64,000 nt of DNA, from NCBI GenBank assembly GCA_963932465.1, contig OZ010800.1, positions 95,623,307 to 95,687,306 of the forward strand. Reading direction: 5' to 3'. The stretch's first letter is position 1; each line of letters begins with the position of its first letter. The notes beneath the pieces are model-generated. The model worked only from the letters and a program-made list of their open reading frames with translations. It did not search any database and was not told the DNA's origin. Of this stretch, positions 36,888-46,942 are shown in pieces. The translations under genes and the position numbers were made by a program. The stretch comes from Maratus speciosus (Eukaryota > Arthropoda > Arachnida > Araneae > Salticidae).

Positions 36888-37520
36888 CCAGGTGTCTTAA
36901 AATGGCCTGACTGATTTTAAAATCCACTAACTTGCAAATGGTGAGCGCTGCTACAGAAATTGTTGCAGGAGAGTAATATATGATGTCAGGAGTCTTTTTC
37001 TGAAATTCTCGGTTTTAAATTCAAGTATGACTGATAGATCACGTTGCATGCAGTAGGCGTTGAATAAAGACACAAATATTGGAATAGCAGCAATGGTGTG
37101 AAATCGGAGGCCCAACGTATGAAGTGGGTCTCATTCACATATATAATCTTGTTTTTCAGTTCCTATTTTGAACTCAGACTCAATCATTTGGATGTCTTTG
37201 ATGTCAGATTCGGATTTTAGAAAAATATTGTACACAACCATACAGACTAAGTTCAAAATTGGGACCCTAAGAACAAAATTTTATCGGCCAATATCACACA
37301 CTCTATACGTGGGACCTCAGTTATTCCCACCATTGATGTGATCCCACTATTTATGACTAGATTCAGCTCCATCTCTCTGGTAATAGGAACTAAAACCAGG
37401 AATCACAGCAAAATACTCCTGACATTATACATTACTCTCCTGCAAGAATTTTTTTAACAGCTGTCACCGTTTGCACGTTATTGAATTTTTAAATTAGTCA
37501 GTGCATTTTAGGACTCCCGG
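36888..37520. mobile_element. Foldback MITE, CAGGGTGTCCC family, copy 2
   Basis: The 633-bp element starts CCAGGTGTCTTAAAATGG and ends (reversed) CCGGGAGTCCTAAAATGC, with TA on both sides (36886-36887, 37521-37522). The arms are similar almost to the centre near 37205. Matching landmarks are GCAGGAGAGTAATA, TCAGGAGT, CAATGGTGTGAAAT against CAATGGTGGGAATA, and TTTTGAACT. The whole element is thus one long imperfect hairpin with ~300-bp arms. It shares end sequence with the 453-bp copy at 8878-9330 but has a different middle. Confidence 0.75.
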
Positions 37521-37561
37521 TATAATCCACCATTTTTCAATGATTTAAAAAATTAAAAGTA

Positions 37562-37748
37562 CGCTATTAAAAATCTACGGCAAACTGTCTAGTCATTCAA
37601 CCGCTTTTAAAGATAACGGTTACTTGACCATATTATTAAGCGTATCTGACCATATTATGGTCAGAATAAAATTAAATAACAGTTAAACAACCGTTTTTCA
37701 ATAAAACGCTCGAATCTCTGGACAGTTTGCTACAAATTTTTAACAGTG
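37562..37748. mobile_element. Palindromic MITE, ~187 bp
   Basis: The left arm contains CTATTAAAAATCTACGGCAAACTGTC and the right arm (reversed) CTGTTAAAAATTTGTAGCAAACTGTC. Both continue to AACCGTTTT-like sequence near the centre, where CTGACCATATTATGGTCAG forms a perfect inner palindrome at about 37648-37666. A TAC on each side may be a target duplication. No coding sequence. Confidence 0.65.
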
Positions 37749-37749
37749 T

Positions 37750-39121
37750 ACGTGTTCAAAAGGAAAACATTAAGGTTTAATGAAATTTAAAATAATTAAA
37801 TTATTTTGACAATAGACAATGAAAGAAATTTTTAAATAGGCTTGAAAAATATTCGTGCTACAAAAAACTAAATAGAAATAATAATATTAAATAGCACCAT
37901 TACAGTATTTTTCCTTAAATTATTTGTTCGAAGAATTAGCTTTGTTCCCAAATTTAAAGAACTAATCTCATGCTTGATGGCTCAGAAACGGTACATAAAG
38001 CTTTAAGCAAATTTTTTTACTTCATTACTAAATTCTTAAATATAAATTCAGTCATAACATTAAAGGTAAAGCCATATTATCTTCACTGCATGCAGGTAAT
38101 AACAATATTAATTTTAAATATAAATATAACAGTTAATGAAAAATCATTTTTTTTTATTTGGACGCAAGATTCTAAACGTTAGAGCGACTCGTATAAATAG
38201 TCCTATATAAAACTTATTATCTTTATTATCATTTGCATTAACTTGAAATTTATTTTTAAAGTGTTTTTTTCTAATAGATTTATATAAAATAAATATTAGC
38301 AGTTATTTGTTGGAATTTATTACGTAAATAAATCCTTTACCATATTCAGGCAGCGCCCTCTATCTTTTTACTACTTGCGTTACAACCATACATTCTTTAA
38401 TGATTTGTGCTGGTCAAAATATTCCCTTTCGTCCTTTAAAGTTTATTGTATATTTTTAAATATCTTGTATGTGTATTCTAATAGTTGTATATGCAATGCA
38501 TTCTTCAGACATTATATTCTAATATCAGCAAACGTGGTTTCCTAATTATTTTTTCGACTTTTTTTTTCTATCAACCGAATGCAAAAGTGTATGTCTGGGG
38601 ATCATTACGTTCTGTATCTTTTATATATTCATCGAAATAGTATTCTTCTTGTAGATTTTATACGAACATAACAAAATACCTCGAGTATAATTCCTTGAAA
38701 TTTTAAATTTAGATATTTTTTCATGGTTATCAAACTCTCAAAACTAATTATTTTTAAAATTCATTGTATTTTTCTTAAAGTGAATTTTATAAATGTTACT
38801 TATAAAAGCACCCCTGCAAATAATTATACAATGCAAACATGATACGAATGCACAGACACTATATACAATTGAAAGTTTCGAAAACCTTTTCCCAAAGAAA
38901 TAACTTCGTTATCTCCAGCAAATACTTGAGCAAACAGTATAAGAAATAAGCTTTTGAAGTACTTTTTCAACTTCAAAAAGAGTTGAATTTTTCTGAACTT
39001 ACGACATGGAACTCTTTTTTTCTAAATAAGGTTTTTGCGCAACAATTTTCGGAAAAATATTTTATATCTCAACGAGAATTAAAACAAAACTCATTCTACA
39101 ATCACACTTATCTCAATATAC

Positions 39122-39155
<34 letters not shown>

Positions 39156-41570
39156 TAAAGATAAAATCACAAATACATGAACAAATTGTCAAAATTCTAA
39201 AGGTGAACAAGATATGCACATTGGAAATCAGTATGTAATATATATATATATATATATGAATAACCTACAGAATCATCACAGGAGCTTGAAGGTTTAATTC
39301 ATAGTGAAGTTGCGTTATTTCACACAATTTTGTCGGCATTAAGTCTAAAATGACAAAATTTAGCTCCTTATAGCGCATCAAAAACAAAATAAATGATAAA
39401 AAACCAAGAGATCTAAAGAAAGATACACACAAGATATTAAAAATTGAAAAATGATTAGAGCACAATACCTCAATTATAGACAAAAATCCAAAACTCCAGA
39501 AATTTGACCCGCAAAATTATAACATGTAAGGAGGATATCAGATTTAAGGCTGTTAAAACATGTGGCATGGGGAAAGTGCTCACTAAACTAGCATATAGTC
39601 AATGAAAACAAGAACATTGCTGCCATCTGGTGTGAAAAAGGAAAACTATATTGTAACTAGATTTTTAACAAAAATGGTTTTTAGTGCTGCCCCATTAGAT
39701 TCTATACCCATATAAATAGTGAAATCAAATAAAGAAATCAAGAAATGACTTAAATTAACATTTATTTAAAGTAGAATGAAGAAATAGGAATAAACTTAAT
39801 AAGTACTCAGTAAATAATGAAAAATAAATAAATAAATAAATAAAAGGGCATTCATTAAATTAACCATTTTAAAAATAAATGTGAAAATGAATATTATTCT
39901 TCGTAGCCATGAATCTGTCAAAAATTCTGTAAAAACTTAAAATGATAAAAATATTTAATATTTTTCTTAATACATTTTTTTAAATGTCATCGTCATAAAT
40001 GGGTCTATTAAAAATCACATAAAAAATTAAAACGATAAAATCGATATATTTTTTCTTATTATCTGTTTCGTCAAGAATTAGTAATAAAATTTTATCAGCA
40101 GAAGTTAAATAATGGAACTTGTGGAAATTTCTGCATCAGAAGGAAATTTATTAAAGTTTGAATACTCATAAATACAAGAAATATTATATCCTCTTTGTCT
40201 GTTATCATTTAATACACGAAGTGTATTATAAATCTTTAAATAGAACACGTGTGGCAAACACACCATGGTCGGCGCGATTTGTTCCCACCATTTTAACAAT
40301 AAAACTCCGTTTTCAATTAACTGTTAGGGCCTAATGTGCGAAAAGAGCATGTTAGTTTTATTTTATTATGAAACAATTAATTTTATTATAAAAAAAAACT
40401 CATTTTTTTATAAAACACAAACAACTTTTAATATAAACACACAGAAATTATTTTATAATTAAACACGCACAATAGTTAATTTATTATTAAACACACACAA
40501 TGCCTAATTTAACATAAAACACACACAATATGTTTTGTTGTGTTGCCATGCCAGATAATAAATCCAGATAATAAAAAAAAATTGGTACCAAAAAGAAACC
40601 CCGATGCGTTTGCGACATTTATATCTTTAAATTATTCACAAAATGTTTTCCTTGAAATATTTTTATAACACTCATACGTATACATCTAATTTTTTTTAAT
40701 GTAACATTATAATAATTAAGGACTTTACGGTGTAATATCGAATATAAATGACAAACAGTCCAACGGAAACTTCTTAAATACCAAAAAACAGCTCAGTGGG
40801 CACCATTTTGAATTGATTTTAAGATGTAGCATATAAAGTGTTTTTGTCGATTTATATTTTAGAAAAATTTTCTCCTAATGAAGGTTTTAAAGATTAAACC
40901 GAAACGCAGAGATTTATTTTACTCATATGTTTATTTTACTTCTTTTAATTTGTGAATAAATAGTACGTTGAATAGCAACACCTTTTTTGTTTTGTAACAT
41001 TATAAGTTTAAAAAAATTACCTTCGGTTAATATCATTGAACACTAGATACTCTTTATGAAAACAGTTTGTTGTTATTCAAGTAGTTTTCTGCGTCATATT
41101 TTTTTTTAATTCTTTTAAAAAATTTAACTGTAAAAATATTTTACAAAAATACTTTTACGAAAGAATCATTTTACATATTCTAATAAGTATTTCAGAATGT
41201 GATTTTCCAACATAAATCTGAAATATTCAAAGAAGTATATTTCATAGAAAAGAAAATTAATCAAATATTCATAGATGTATCAAGACACACCTGGTACTTT
41301 CATTTCGTTCTATTATATGATCCATGAAGCAAGTTGTGTTTCCATGTTCCTATTTCATGTCTTGTTTTTCATTTTACCGAAAAAGTGCTTAACTGAATTT
41401 AAAATCTGCGTCATCGTTAAAGTTAGAAATAGAAATTTCTTCATATTCTAGAAGAAAAGACCTGATGCCATATATTTTCTGAAATAATGATTTTGGAAAA
41501 TACCTTCTTCGCTACAGAATGGCTGTTGAAAGAAAGTTTGAGTATTTTTTTTTCAAATATTAGACTAATG
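37750..41570. other. AT-rich noncoding DNA, probable intron
   Basis: Contains (TA)n-rich microsatellites at about 39118-39160 and 39238-39257. A degenerate ~35-bp tandem repeat with AAACACACACAAT lies at about 40365-40535. No transposon protein or convincing exon was found; the short open frames here lack coding features. Confidence 0.4.
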
Positions 41571-41573
41571 GGT

Positions 41574-41767
41574 GGCTGGTTGGATGTATCATTAAAAGTT
41601 TTTTTTTTTTTAAAGAACACTATAATGTTTTCTATTACCTTAATTTTGGATTGATGGAATATTCTAGTAAAAGTTATGCAAATTGTATAGAAGCATATAT
41701 GATAAAAATTATTTACACGATTGTTTTTCGAAGGCGGTTGGATTGGCTGGTTGGATGTATCCTTAAA

Positions 41768-41811
<44 letters not shown>

Positions 41812-41935
41812 GAACACTATAATGTTTTCTATTAACTTAATTTTGGATTGATGGCATATCTTAGTAAAAGTTATGCAAATTGTATAGAAGCATATCTGAT
41901 AAAAAGTATTTACACGATTGTTTTTTGAGGGCGAA
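41574..41935. repeat. Tandem duplication of ~175 bp with poly-T expansion
   Basis: GGCTGGTTGGATGTATC starts copies at about 41574 and 41745. Both continue through AAAAGTTTTTTT, GAACACTATAATGTTTTCTATTA, TTGGATTGATGG and ATGCAAATTGTATAGAAGCATAT. In the second copy the T run is about 38 bases (41770-41808), against 12 in the first. The plus-strand frame at 41651-41851 is an artefact of this. Confidence 0.85.
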
Positions 41936-42399
41936 TGTACTTGTAGCGTGTTTGTTCCCTTTGAAAGCGATCACGCCAAAGTGATACATGTGTTGTGTTT
42001 AGGATCGAATAAGTTCTTTATGATTTGTATTGCATTTATGCTGTGATTATGAGATACGTGAGTTTTTCGCAATTATCGTAAATAAATGAGCATTAGTGAT
42101 ATTTCCAATTGAAATATTTTAAAAGTAGTAAAATAATTACTAGTAATATAGACAAATGAACTTTCTCTCCTTCACACAGTTTCATTACCGAAAGATCAGA
42201 CTTTTTCGATTATTTCCGAAAAATATATTTTGACTTATTTATGACAGTTTCTGCGTTTTATTAAAGCGACAATTACATCAAAATCAGTGGAATAAGTTTG
42301 CGCCTGTGGTAATTAGACTCTGCTTTTCTCTAGTACATTAAAAATTATCTCTTCAAACTTCCATTACTAGTGATTGAATTGCAAAACTTTCTGAATAGG

Positions 42400-42610
42400 G
42401 TAGTTACAATCAGCTGATGACCTTCTCATCCGCCAATCACAACTGCCCGATTGACCTACAGTTGAGTCTACAATCCTCTCAGCTACCAATCAGAACTGCC
42501 CTATAACGGTTGATAGACCTCCAATGGTCGATTTGTGACGTCATTTGAAACTGCCCTATAAGCTAATCTAGTGAATGACGTCATTTTATATAAAATTTAA
42601 AGCATGTGTT
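42400..42610. promoter_or_regulatory. CRE/CCAAT-rich promoter-like patch
   Basis: Within about 200 bp there are two CCAATCA boxes (42435 and 42487 areas), two TGACGTCAT sites identical to the CREB/ATF consensus (about 42536 and 42575), and three repeats of AACTGCCC followed by TATAA or similar. A TTTATATAAAA box lies at about 42586. The stretch is much less AT-rich than its flanks. Known promoters use such combinations, but no transcript start or coding exon was linked to it. It lies about 1.3 kb from the candidate exon at 43938-43996, on the downstream side for that strand. An enhancer or an old repeat remnant are alternatives. Confidence 0.3.
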
Positions 42611-42619
42611 TTAAGTCTT

Positions 42620-43930
42620 AAAACTGAAATATGTTTTTACCATCTATATCTATATACATAATTTTTTATTTCATCGGGGCGACACTACATATTGAAAAAA
42701 CAGAATTCCTCTTTTCTAGTATTTTATTTATTTTTTTTTTCTTTTATAAAATGCTGATAAGTCTGTTATAAACTATGCTCAGTATTTTAAGCTTTATAAC
42801 ATTCATTAAAAGCTCAAGTACGTTAAAGAAGTCTCATAATTTAATTTCGAAAAATTAATCTTTTCGTAAGAAATATATAAGCAAAATTTAGAGTTTATAT
42901 GTAATTTCTGGACAAAATGAGAAAAATACATTTCTGTAAGTTTATTTTAAAACATTTTTATATAATCTACATGTTACATATTTGCTTATTTTTAGATTTT
43001 CCAGAATTCTTTAAATATATTTCCATTTATACACATATTGCATTTTTCAGAATCATTTTCATCCAATTTGGTGCTGCATAATACAATTTTTATTTATATC
43101 AGATAATATTATTTACATTTTTCTCATAATTTTCATCTAAATCTGTCTTTTTCAAATAAAAATATATATTTACGAAATCTCTCATGTATATTATTATGTA
43201 AATTTAAAATGTCAAATAATTAAATACATTGATTTACTCAAAATTAATTTATTTTAATTTTCACAGAAATAAATTGTATTAAACAAATTTAATAAGTTTA
43301 AAGTCCAAGAAATTTTTACAACAAAAAATAATAAATTATAATTGCACATACGAAATTATCTGCTGTTGAACAGTAATATTAAATGAAATTTTATACAGCA
43401 TCACAGTATTAGGAAGCGTGAAAAAAAAATCTCTTTAAATAATTTAAAAATTAAATGAGTTAATAACGTTGGATAAGTTGAAGTTCAAATACTATATAAA
43501 ACAAATTGTTATTACTAAACAATGCGAATTTTTGTCGCAGTTTTAAATGCATGAACTACAATATGCGTATTTTTAAATTGTGGAGTATTAAGTGGACAAG
43601 AATGTAAACAAATAATAAGCAGATGCCAATCTGTATTTATTAAAAAAAAAAAATTAAAGAATTCACGCTAATTAATGAGAACCTAAAATATAAAAATATT
43701 CTTTATATCTTAAAATCTTAAATAATAAAAAGAGAAATGAAAACTGGTGAAACATATTTTTTTTATTTCACTCGATTTTCATTTTGTACAGCAAATACAT
43801 CTCCGCCAGTTTAATTCTTAAATGAGAAAAACCCTTACGAAATAAAGTATTCATAAAAATATTGAAATCAATGAAGATTGATTCGGATTTCACAAATAAT
43901 AATAATTATTATTATTATACTATGCAAACA
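42620..43930. other. AT-rich noncoding DNA, probable intron
   Basis: No gene, transposon or repeat boundary recognised. Confidence 0.35.
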
Positions 43931-43937
43931 GACTTAC

Positions 43938-43996
43938 CGAAATTTCATCACGTGTAGCACACATCAGTGCAGAAAATGCGAACATGGCATTTTCCC
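43938..43996 (-). CDS. Candidate internal exon of a minus-strand host gene
   Basis: On the minus strand a pyrimidine-rich acceptor ending TTTGTTTGAAG leads into a 59-nt stretch that ends at a perfect donor core, GTAAGT. Only one frame is open: two leading bases and 19 codons reading ENAMFAFSALMCATRDEIS, ending exactly on a codon boundary. The next candidate exon (14012-14099) starts on a codon boundary, so the phases fit. The segment is less AT-rich than its flanks. The protein is not recognised. An intron of about 30 kb filled with transposons would separate the two. Confidence 0.5.
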
Positions 43997-44070
43997 CTTC
44001 AAACAAAATAAATTATAAAACAGTATTTTATCCAGGAAAAAGCGCACAGAAGCAGTTTTAATTACTCATG

Positions 44071-44153
44071 CTATAAAGATAGTCTCGATTTGTCCGTCAC
44101 AATCATTATTTCTTCGGGACATGGTGGAATATTAAACTTTTCCAGGGAGATCT
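44071..44153 (-). CDS. Weak candidate terminal exon
   Basis: On the minus strand, after a possible acceptor TATTTCCATAG, a short frame with two leading bases reads through KFNIPPCPEEIMIVTDKS to a stop at 44071-44073. Composition is coding-like, but nothing ties it to the other candidates except phase. Chance is a real possibility. Confidence 0.18.
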
Positions 44154-44605
44154 CTATGGAAATACGAAATTATGTGTGGGCTCTGTTCGAAAGGTTTGTA
44201 CATTTACAATCAAAACTTATCGATACATCTTTTCTCCCCCACAATTCATCATAAAACATAAAAAAATTATCGCTAAAAAGGAGAAGATTTTAGCATATAG
44301 TAGTGATGATCGTTTACTTTCGAACTATTCATCAACATGAAAATGTGATCTGTTTCCCATTTATTTTATTGAACAATGATGAAATATGGATATTCTAATG
44401 ACATTAATCATCCATTAGGCAAAAAAATATATAAATACAGTTAATCCAATTAAACAGTATAAAAGGATATATAAATCCTTAAAAAATAACATTAAACGTT
44501 TTTGACTTTTTAAAGTCCCACAATTATCATATAATGTAAATACACGCGGATTCACAACAGATAACATAAATTTAACATACGGTTGACAGCATGTGTCACA
44601 AACAG

Positions 44606-44710
44606 TTAAACAAGGAGGTGGGTTTTTAAATCAGATTTAAATGGCGTATATACAACTGGAACTGAACTAGCTTCATTAAGTGGAGGTTTCGCGGATCTAG
44701 TAAACCATGC
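44606..44710 (-). CDS. Candidate terminal exon, minus strand
   Basis: The minus strand has a strong acceptor, ATTTTTTTTTGTAG, followed by 34 open codons that include WFTRSAKPPLNEASSVPVV and end LKTHLLV with a stop at 44606-44608. The other two frames also meet stops, so it would have to be a last exon. No poly(A) signal is obvious just downstream. If real it may end a different transcript from the exons at 43938 and below. A fragment of a degraded repeat is the alternative. Confidence 0.28.
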   Translation of the reverse strand, partial: AWFTRSAKPPLNEASSVPVVYTPFKSDLKTHLLV

Positions 44711-44831
44711 CTACAAAAAAAAATATGTCTCTTGTTGAATATTAAAGACGTTCAATAATTTCAATTTTCACTGCTGAAAAGTAGTTGAAAAATTAATTAA
44801 AAAATGTCTCTTGTTTACATTGTAACTTGCT

Positions 44832-45346
44832 TTAACCCTTTAATGCATGGTGTAACTCATGACTTATGTGACTTTTTTGCCATTTGGAGCTATCTATTGG
44901 ACTTTTGTAAACTATTATGTGTTACTTACGTATGATAGCATGCATTTGAGGTCGTGAAGTCTGTTTTCTCTGATTTGGTTTCACGAGTAGTTTGTAACAT
45001 CTTTTGTTGAGTTGATACTGCTTGCAATGTGCTCGACTGACGTTTTTTCTGTACCTTTATAAGGTAGTCATTATTAATTTTGCAAACTACTAAAAGCGTC
45101 ATAATAATTATTATATTGTTGAAGAGTTGTTATTGTGCCGTGTAAACACTTTAAAGTAAGTGTATATTTAAAAGTTATCATTTTTTCAGCCATTTTTGTT
45201 ATTTAATTCGGGAGTGACATTATGACTTTATGTCAAACAGAAAAATAAATAATTTTTTAAACTTTTTTTCTACTGGCTAATAAACAAAAATAAACTCAAA
45301 TTTGTGGTTTCCGAACAAAATAAAAAATCATACATTAGACGGTTAA
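44832..45346. mobile_element. TTAA-flanked MITE, 515 bp
   Basis: TTAA at 44832-44835 and 45343-45346 bounds inverted ends TTAACCCTTTAATGCATGG and (reversed) TTAACCGTCTAATGTATGA. TTAA targets and CCCTTT-like ends are characteristic of piggyBac-type elements. No transposase inside. Its right end abuts the Penelope-like fragment that begins at 45351. Confidence 0.7.
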
Positions 45347-45350
45347 TGAA

Positions 45351-45540
45351 CTAGGTCATCTCAAAATCTAGAAAATGATCGGTTTTTATGGCGTGGCCTA
45401 CAATTTTAGAGTTTACGTTTCTTGAATTAAAAGCATTCTGGTGTTTTTTTAACCAAATTTTGATGGTACGGCCAGTCTGTACGATATATATAGCGCGTCT
45501 GTATATCGGAAAGACACCTCTTCTGGACAACATCTGAACT
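45351..45540 (-). pseudogene. Penelope-like element, GIY-YIG endonuclease fragment
   Basis: The minus-strand frame reads GVFPIYRRAIYIVQTGRTI and then KKHQNAF...KIVGHAIKTDHFLDFE. This matches the GIY-YIG endonuclease of Penelope-like retroelements, where the family shows GVY.I....YIGQTGR....EH. The Gly of the YIG box is Val here and the cysteines between the two boxes are lost, so it is inactive. The fragment ends at a stop just before the TTAA MITE. Its upstream side meets a plus-strand fragment of the preceding domain (45605-46075). Confidence 0.7.
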
Positions 45541-45604
45541 TCAGATCACTCTTAAGATCACACTAATTAAAACTTTGCAAACTACAGCCCTTCGCTATTG
45601 CAGT

Positions 45605-46075
45605 AATAAAGATCGAAAAGAAAAAGATTTTTCATGAGTTAAAGAATAATGGATATCCTTCACTATGGTGTAACAGAATTTTTTCTGAAATTATACATAC
45701 CTATACCGAGGCTAACAAAAAGACAGGCTACCGCGGTGTATTTCACGTGTATTTTTTTCAGACCGCTGGAGTCACGTGAGGCTCGAATGCACCAATGCAG
45801 GGGTGCGAAAAGAGCAACACGTCACTCTAGCGCTCTGCAAAAAAAGACACTTGGGATACACCTCGATAGCCTGTCTTTTTCGTTAGCCTCGTACAGGGAC
45901 TGTAATACCTATTCAACGGAGTACTGTCAATCAATTCATGTCCATATCCTATTACAGAAATCTATCGGGAAAAAAATCTGGCATCTTTTTAAACCATTAG
46001 GCATATTTACATCTTGCATTTAGGGTAGATATCTCAGATGCATATAAAAATGTTATCAGTTCTAAAACAAATCGC
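45605..46075 (+). pseudogene. Penelope-like RT C-terminal/linker fragment, inverted
   Basis: The plus strand reads KKKIFHELKNNGYPSLW up to the MITE at 45707-45891. After the MITE the same frame resumes with VIPIQRSTVNQFMSISYYRN. A frameshift near 46015 leads to FRVDISDAYKNVISSKTNR and a stop at 46076-46078. The order (NGYP box, PY..GLS-like box, K.....S.K linker) resembles the stretch between the RT core and the GIY-YIG domain of Penelope-like elements. It points the opposite way from the GIY-YIG fragment next to it. Assignment rests on pattern memory and is less certain than for the endonuclease. Confidence 0.5.
45707..45891. mobile_element. Fully palindromic MITE, 185 bp
   Basis: The left end CGAGGCTAACAAAAAGACAG and the right end (reversed) CGAGGCTAACGAAAAAGACA start two arms of about 90 bp that stay similar to the centre: GTGTATTTCACGTGTATTTTTT against GTGTATCCCAAGTGTCTTTTTT, then CGCT.GAGT.ACGTG. 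TAC lies on both sides (45704-45706, 45892-45894), a likely 3-bp target duplication. When the element and one TAC are ignored, the reading frame of the host fragment is continuous across the site, which supports the boundaries. No coding sequence inside. Confidence 0.8.
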
Positions 46076-46078
46076 TAA

Positions 46079-46493
46079 TACACTGGTGGACTGTCTTGTA
46101 AATTAAAGGTTAATGGTTCCAATAGAAATATAACTAGAAAGGATCTCAAAGTAATTATTGTAGATGAAATATCTAAATTTAAAGGTATAAGAACAGGAAG
46201 TTTTGATATAGGTGGTAAAGGCGATATATTTGATTTTTATGCTTATGACAAAGTTGTGGGCAACCGAGAAATTGTTAAATGTTGTACATGTTTGGTTAAA
46301 TTTGTTGAACAAAATATTATGTGCAAGTATTGTAAAGAAAACTTATAAATATGAAGAATTTGTCTTAGAATGCAATATTTTCTTGTTAAAAAATAACAAT
46401 CACTATTATGTGCAGCGTGATTATAGAAGTTTCCTGATTCCTCAAATTTTTCGCGATGTTATTAATTCTGATTCAGATTTTTCAGGGGGTTAA
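46079..46493 (+). pseudogene. Unidentified coding-like fragment with a C4 zinc motif
   Basis: From 46079 to the stop at 46346-46348 one plus-strand frame is open for 89 codons, with KGDIFDFYAYDKVV followed by CCTCLVKFVEQNIMCKYC, a C-x2-C-x10-C-x2-C arrangement. After a frameshift another frame continues with YEEFVLECNIFLLK and FLIPQIFRDVINSDSDF to 46493. The layout (Gly-rich box, two CxxC pairs, then IP..F..) faintly recalls the C-terminal end of second-largest RNA polymerase subunits, cellular or of large invertebrate DNA viruses. That is a weak guess; a transposon protein is equally possible. No start codon or full domain is present. Confidence 0.3.
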
Positions 46494-46501
46494 TAATTCG
46501 T

Positions 46502-46908
46502 GCAATGTGCCCCTATATAGAGCACTCAAAATTGCAAAAGAGCGAACTTGTGAATTTCATCTTAAAAGTAAAAGAGCCTGTGATAGGAATTTTGTTGAAT
46601 CCCCAATAAAAATAACAGATTCTGTAATTTTTCAAGAATTTAAATATCCTAACTCTCGAATGTTAGAACCTACCTTCTCTGGACCCTACAAAATTATAAA
46701 TAAACTTTCTGAAGTAACTTATGAAATTGATAAATTTAATTATGAGACAGGACTAAATTCAGTTAATGTACATCTTTGTAAATTAGGACCATATTTTTCA
46801 CCTGAGAATTTCAGACTGTTTCATGAGCAACCCAAAAATCAATCAAAATCACAACAACCATCACAATCACAATCACAAAATCAAACTAAAGTAAAATCAA
46901 TAGATTAA
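46502..46908 (+). pseudogene. Ty3/Gypsy integrase C-terminal fragment
   Basis: The plus-strand frame includes YRALKIAKERTCEFHLKSKR, then VIFQEFKYPNSRMLEPTFSG and GPYKIINKLSEVTYEID, ending with VHLCKLGPYF. This fits the C-terminal region of Gypsy-class integrases (..KL.P.F.GPY.I...LS.V.Y.I....VH...LKPYF). A Gln/Ser-rich tail follows (KNQSKSQQPSQSQSQNQ) before a stop at 46906-46908. The catalytic core, RT and LTRs are absent, so it is a 3' fragment. It joins the unidentified fragment on its left at about 46495. Confidence 0.7.
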
Positions 46909-46942
46909 ATTCTAATTCTTTAGCTATCTTTTATATTACAAC

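Noticed and set aside
41480..41545. 19-nt minus-strand stretch between splice-like sites
   Set aside because: Too short to judge; similar 19-nt acceptor/donor pairs also occur at about 14277-14285 on the plus strand, so chance is likely in AT-rich DNA.
45649..46023. 124-codon plus-strand frame
   Set aside because: It runs through a palindromic MITE; the frame that matches a Penelope-like pattern outside the MITE is a different one.
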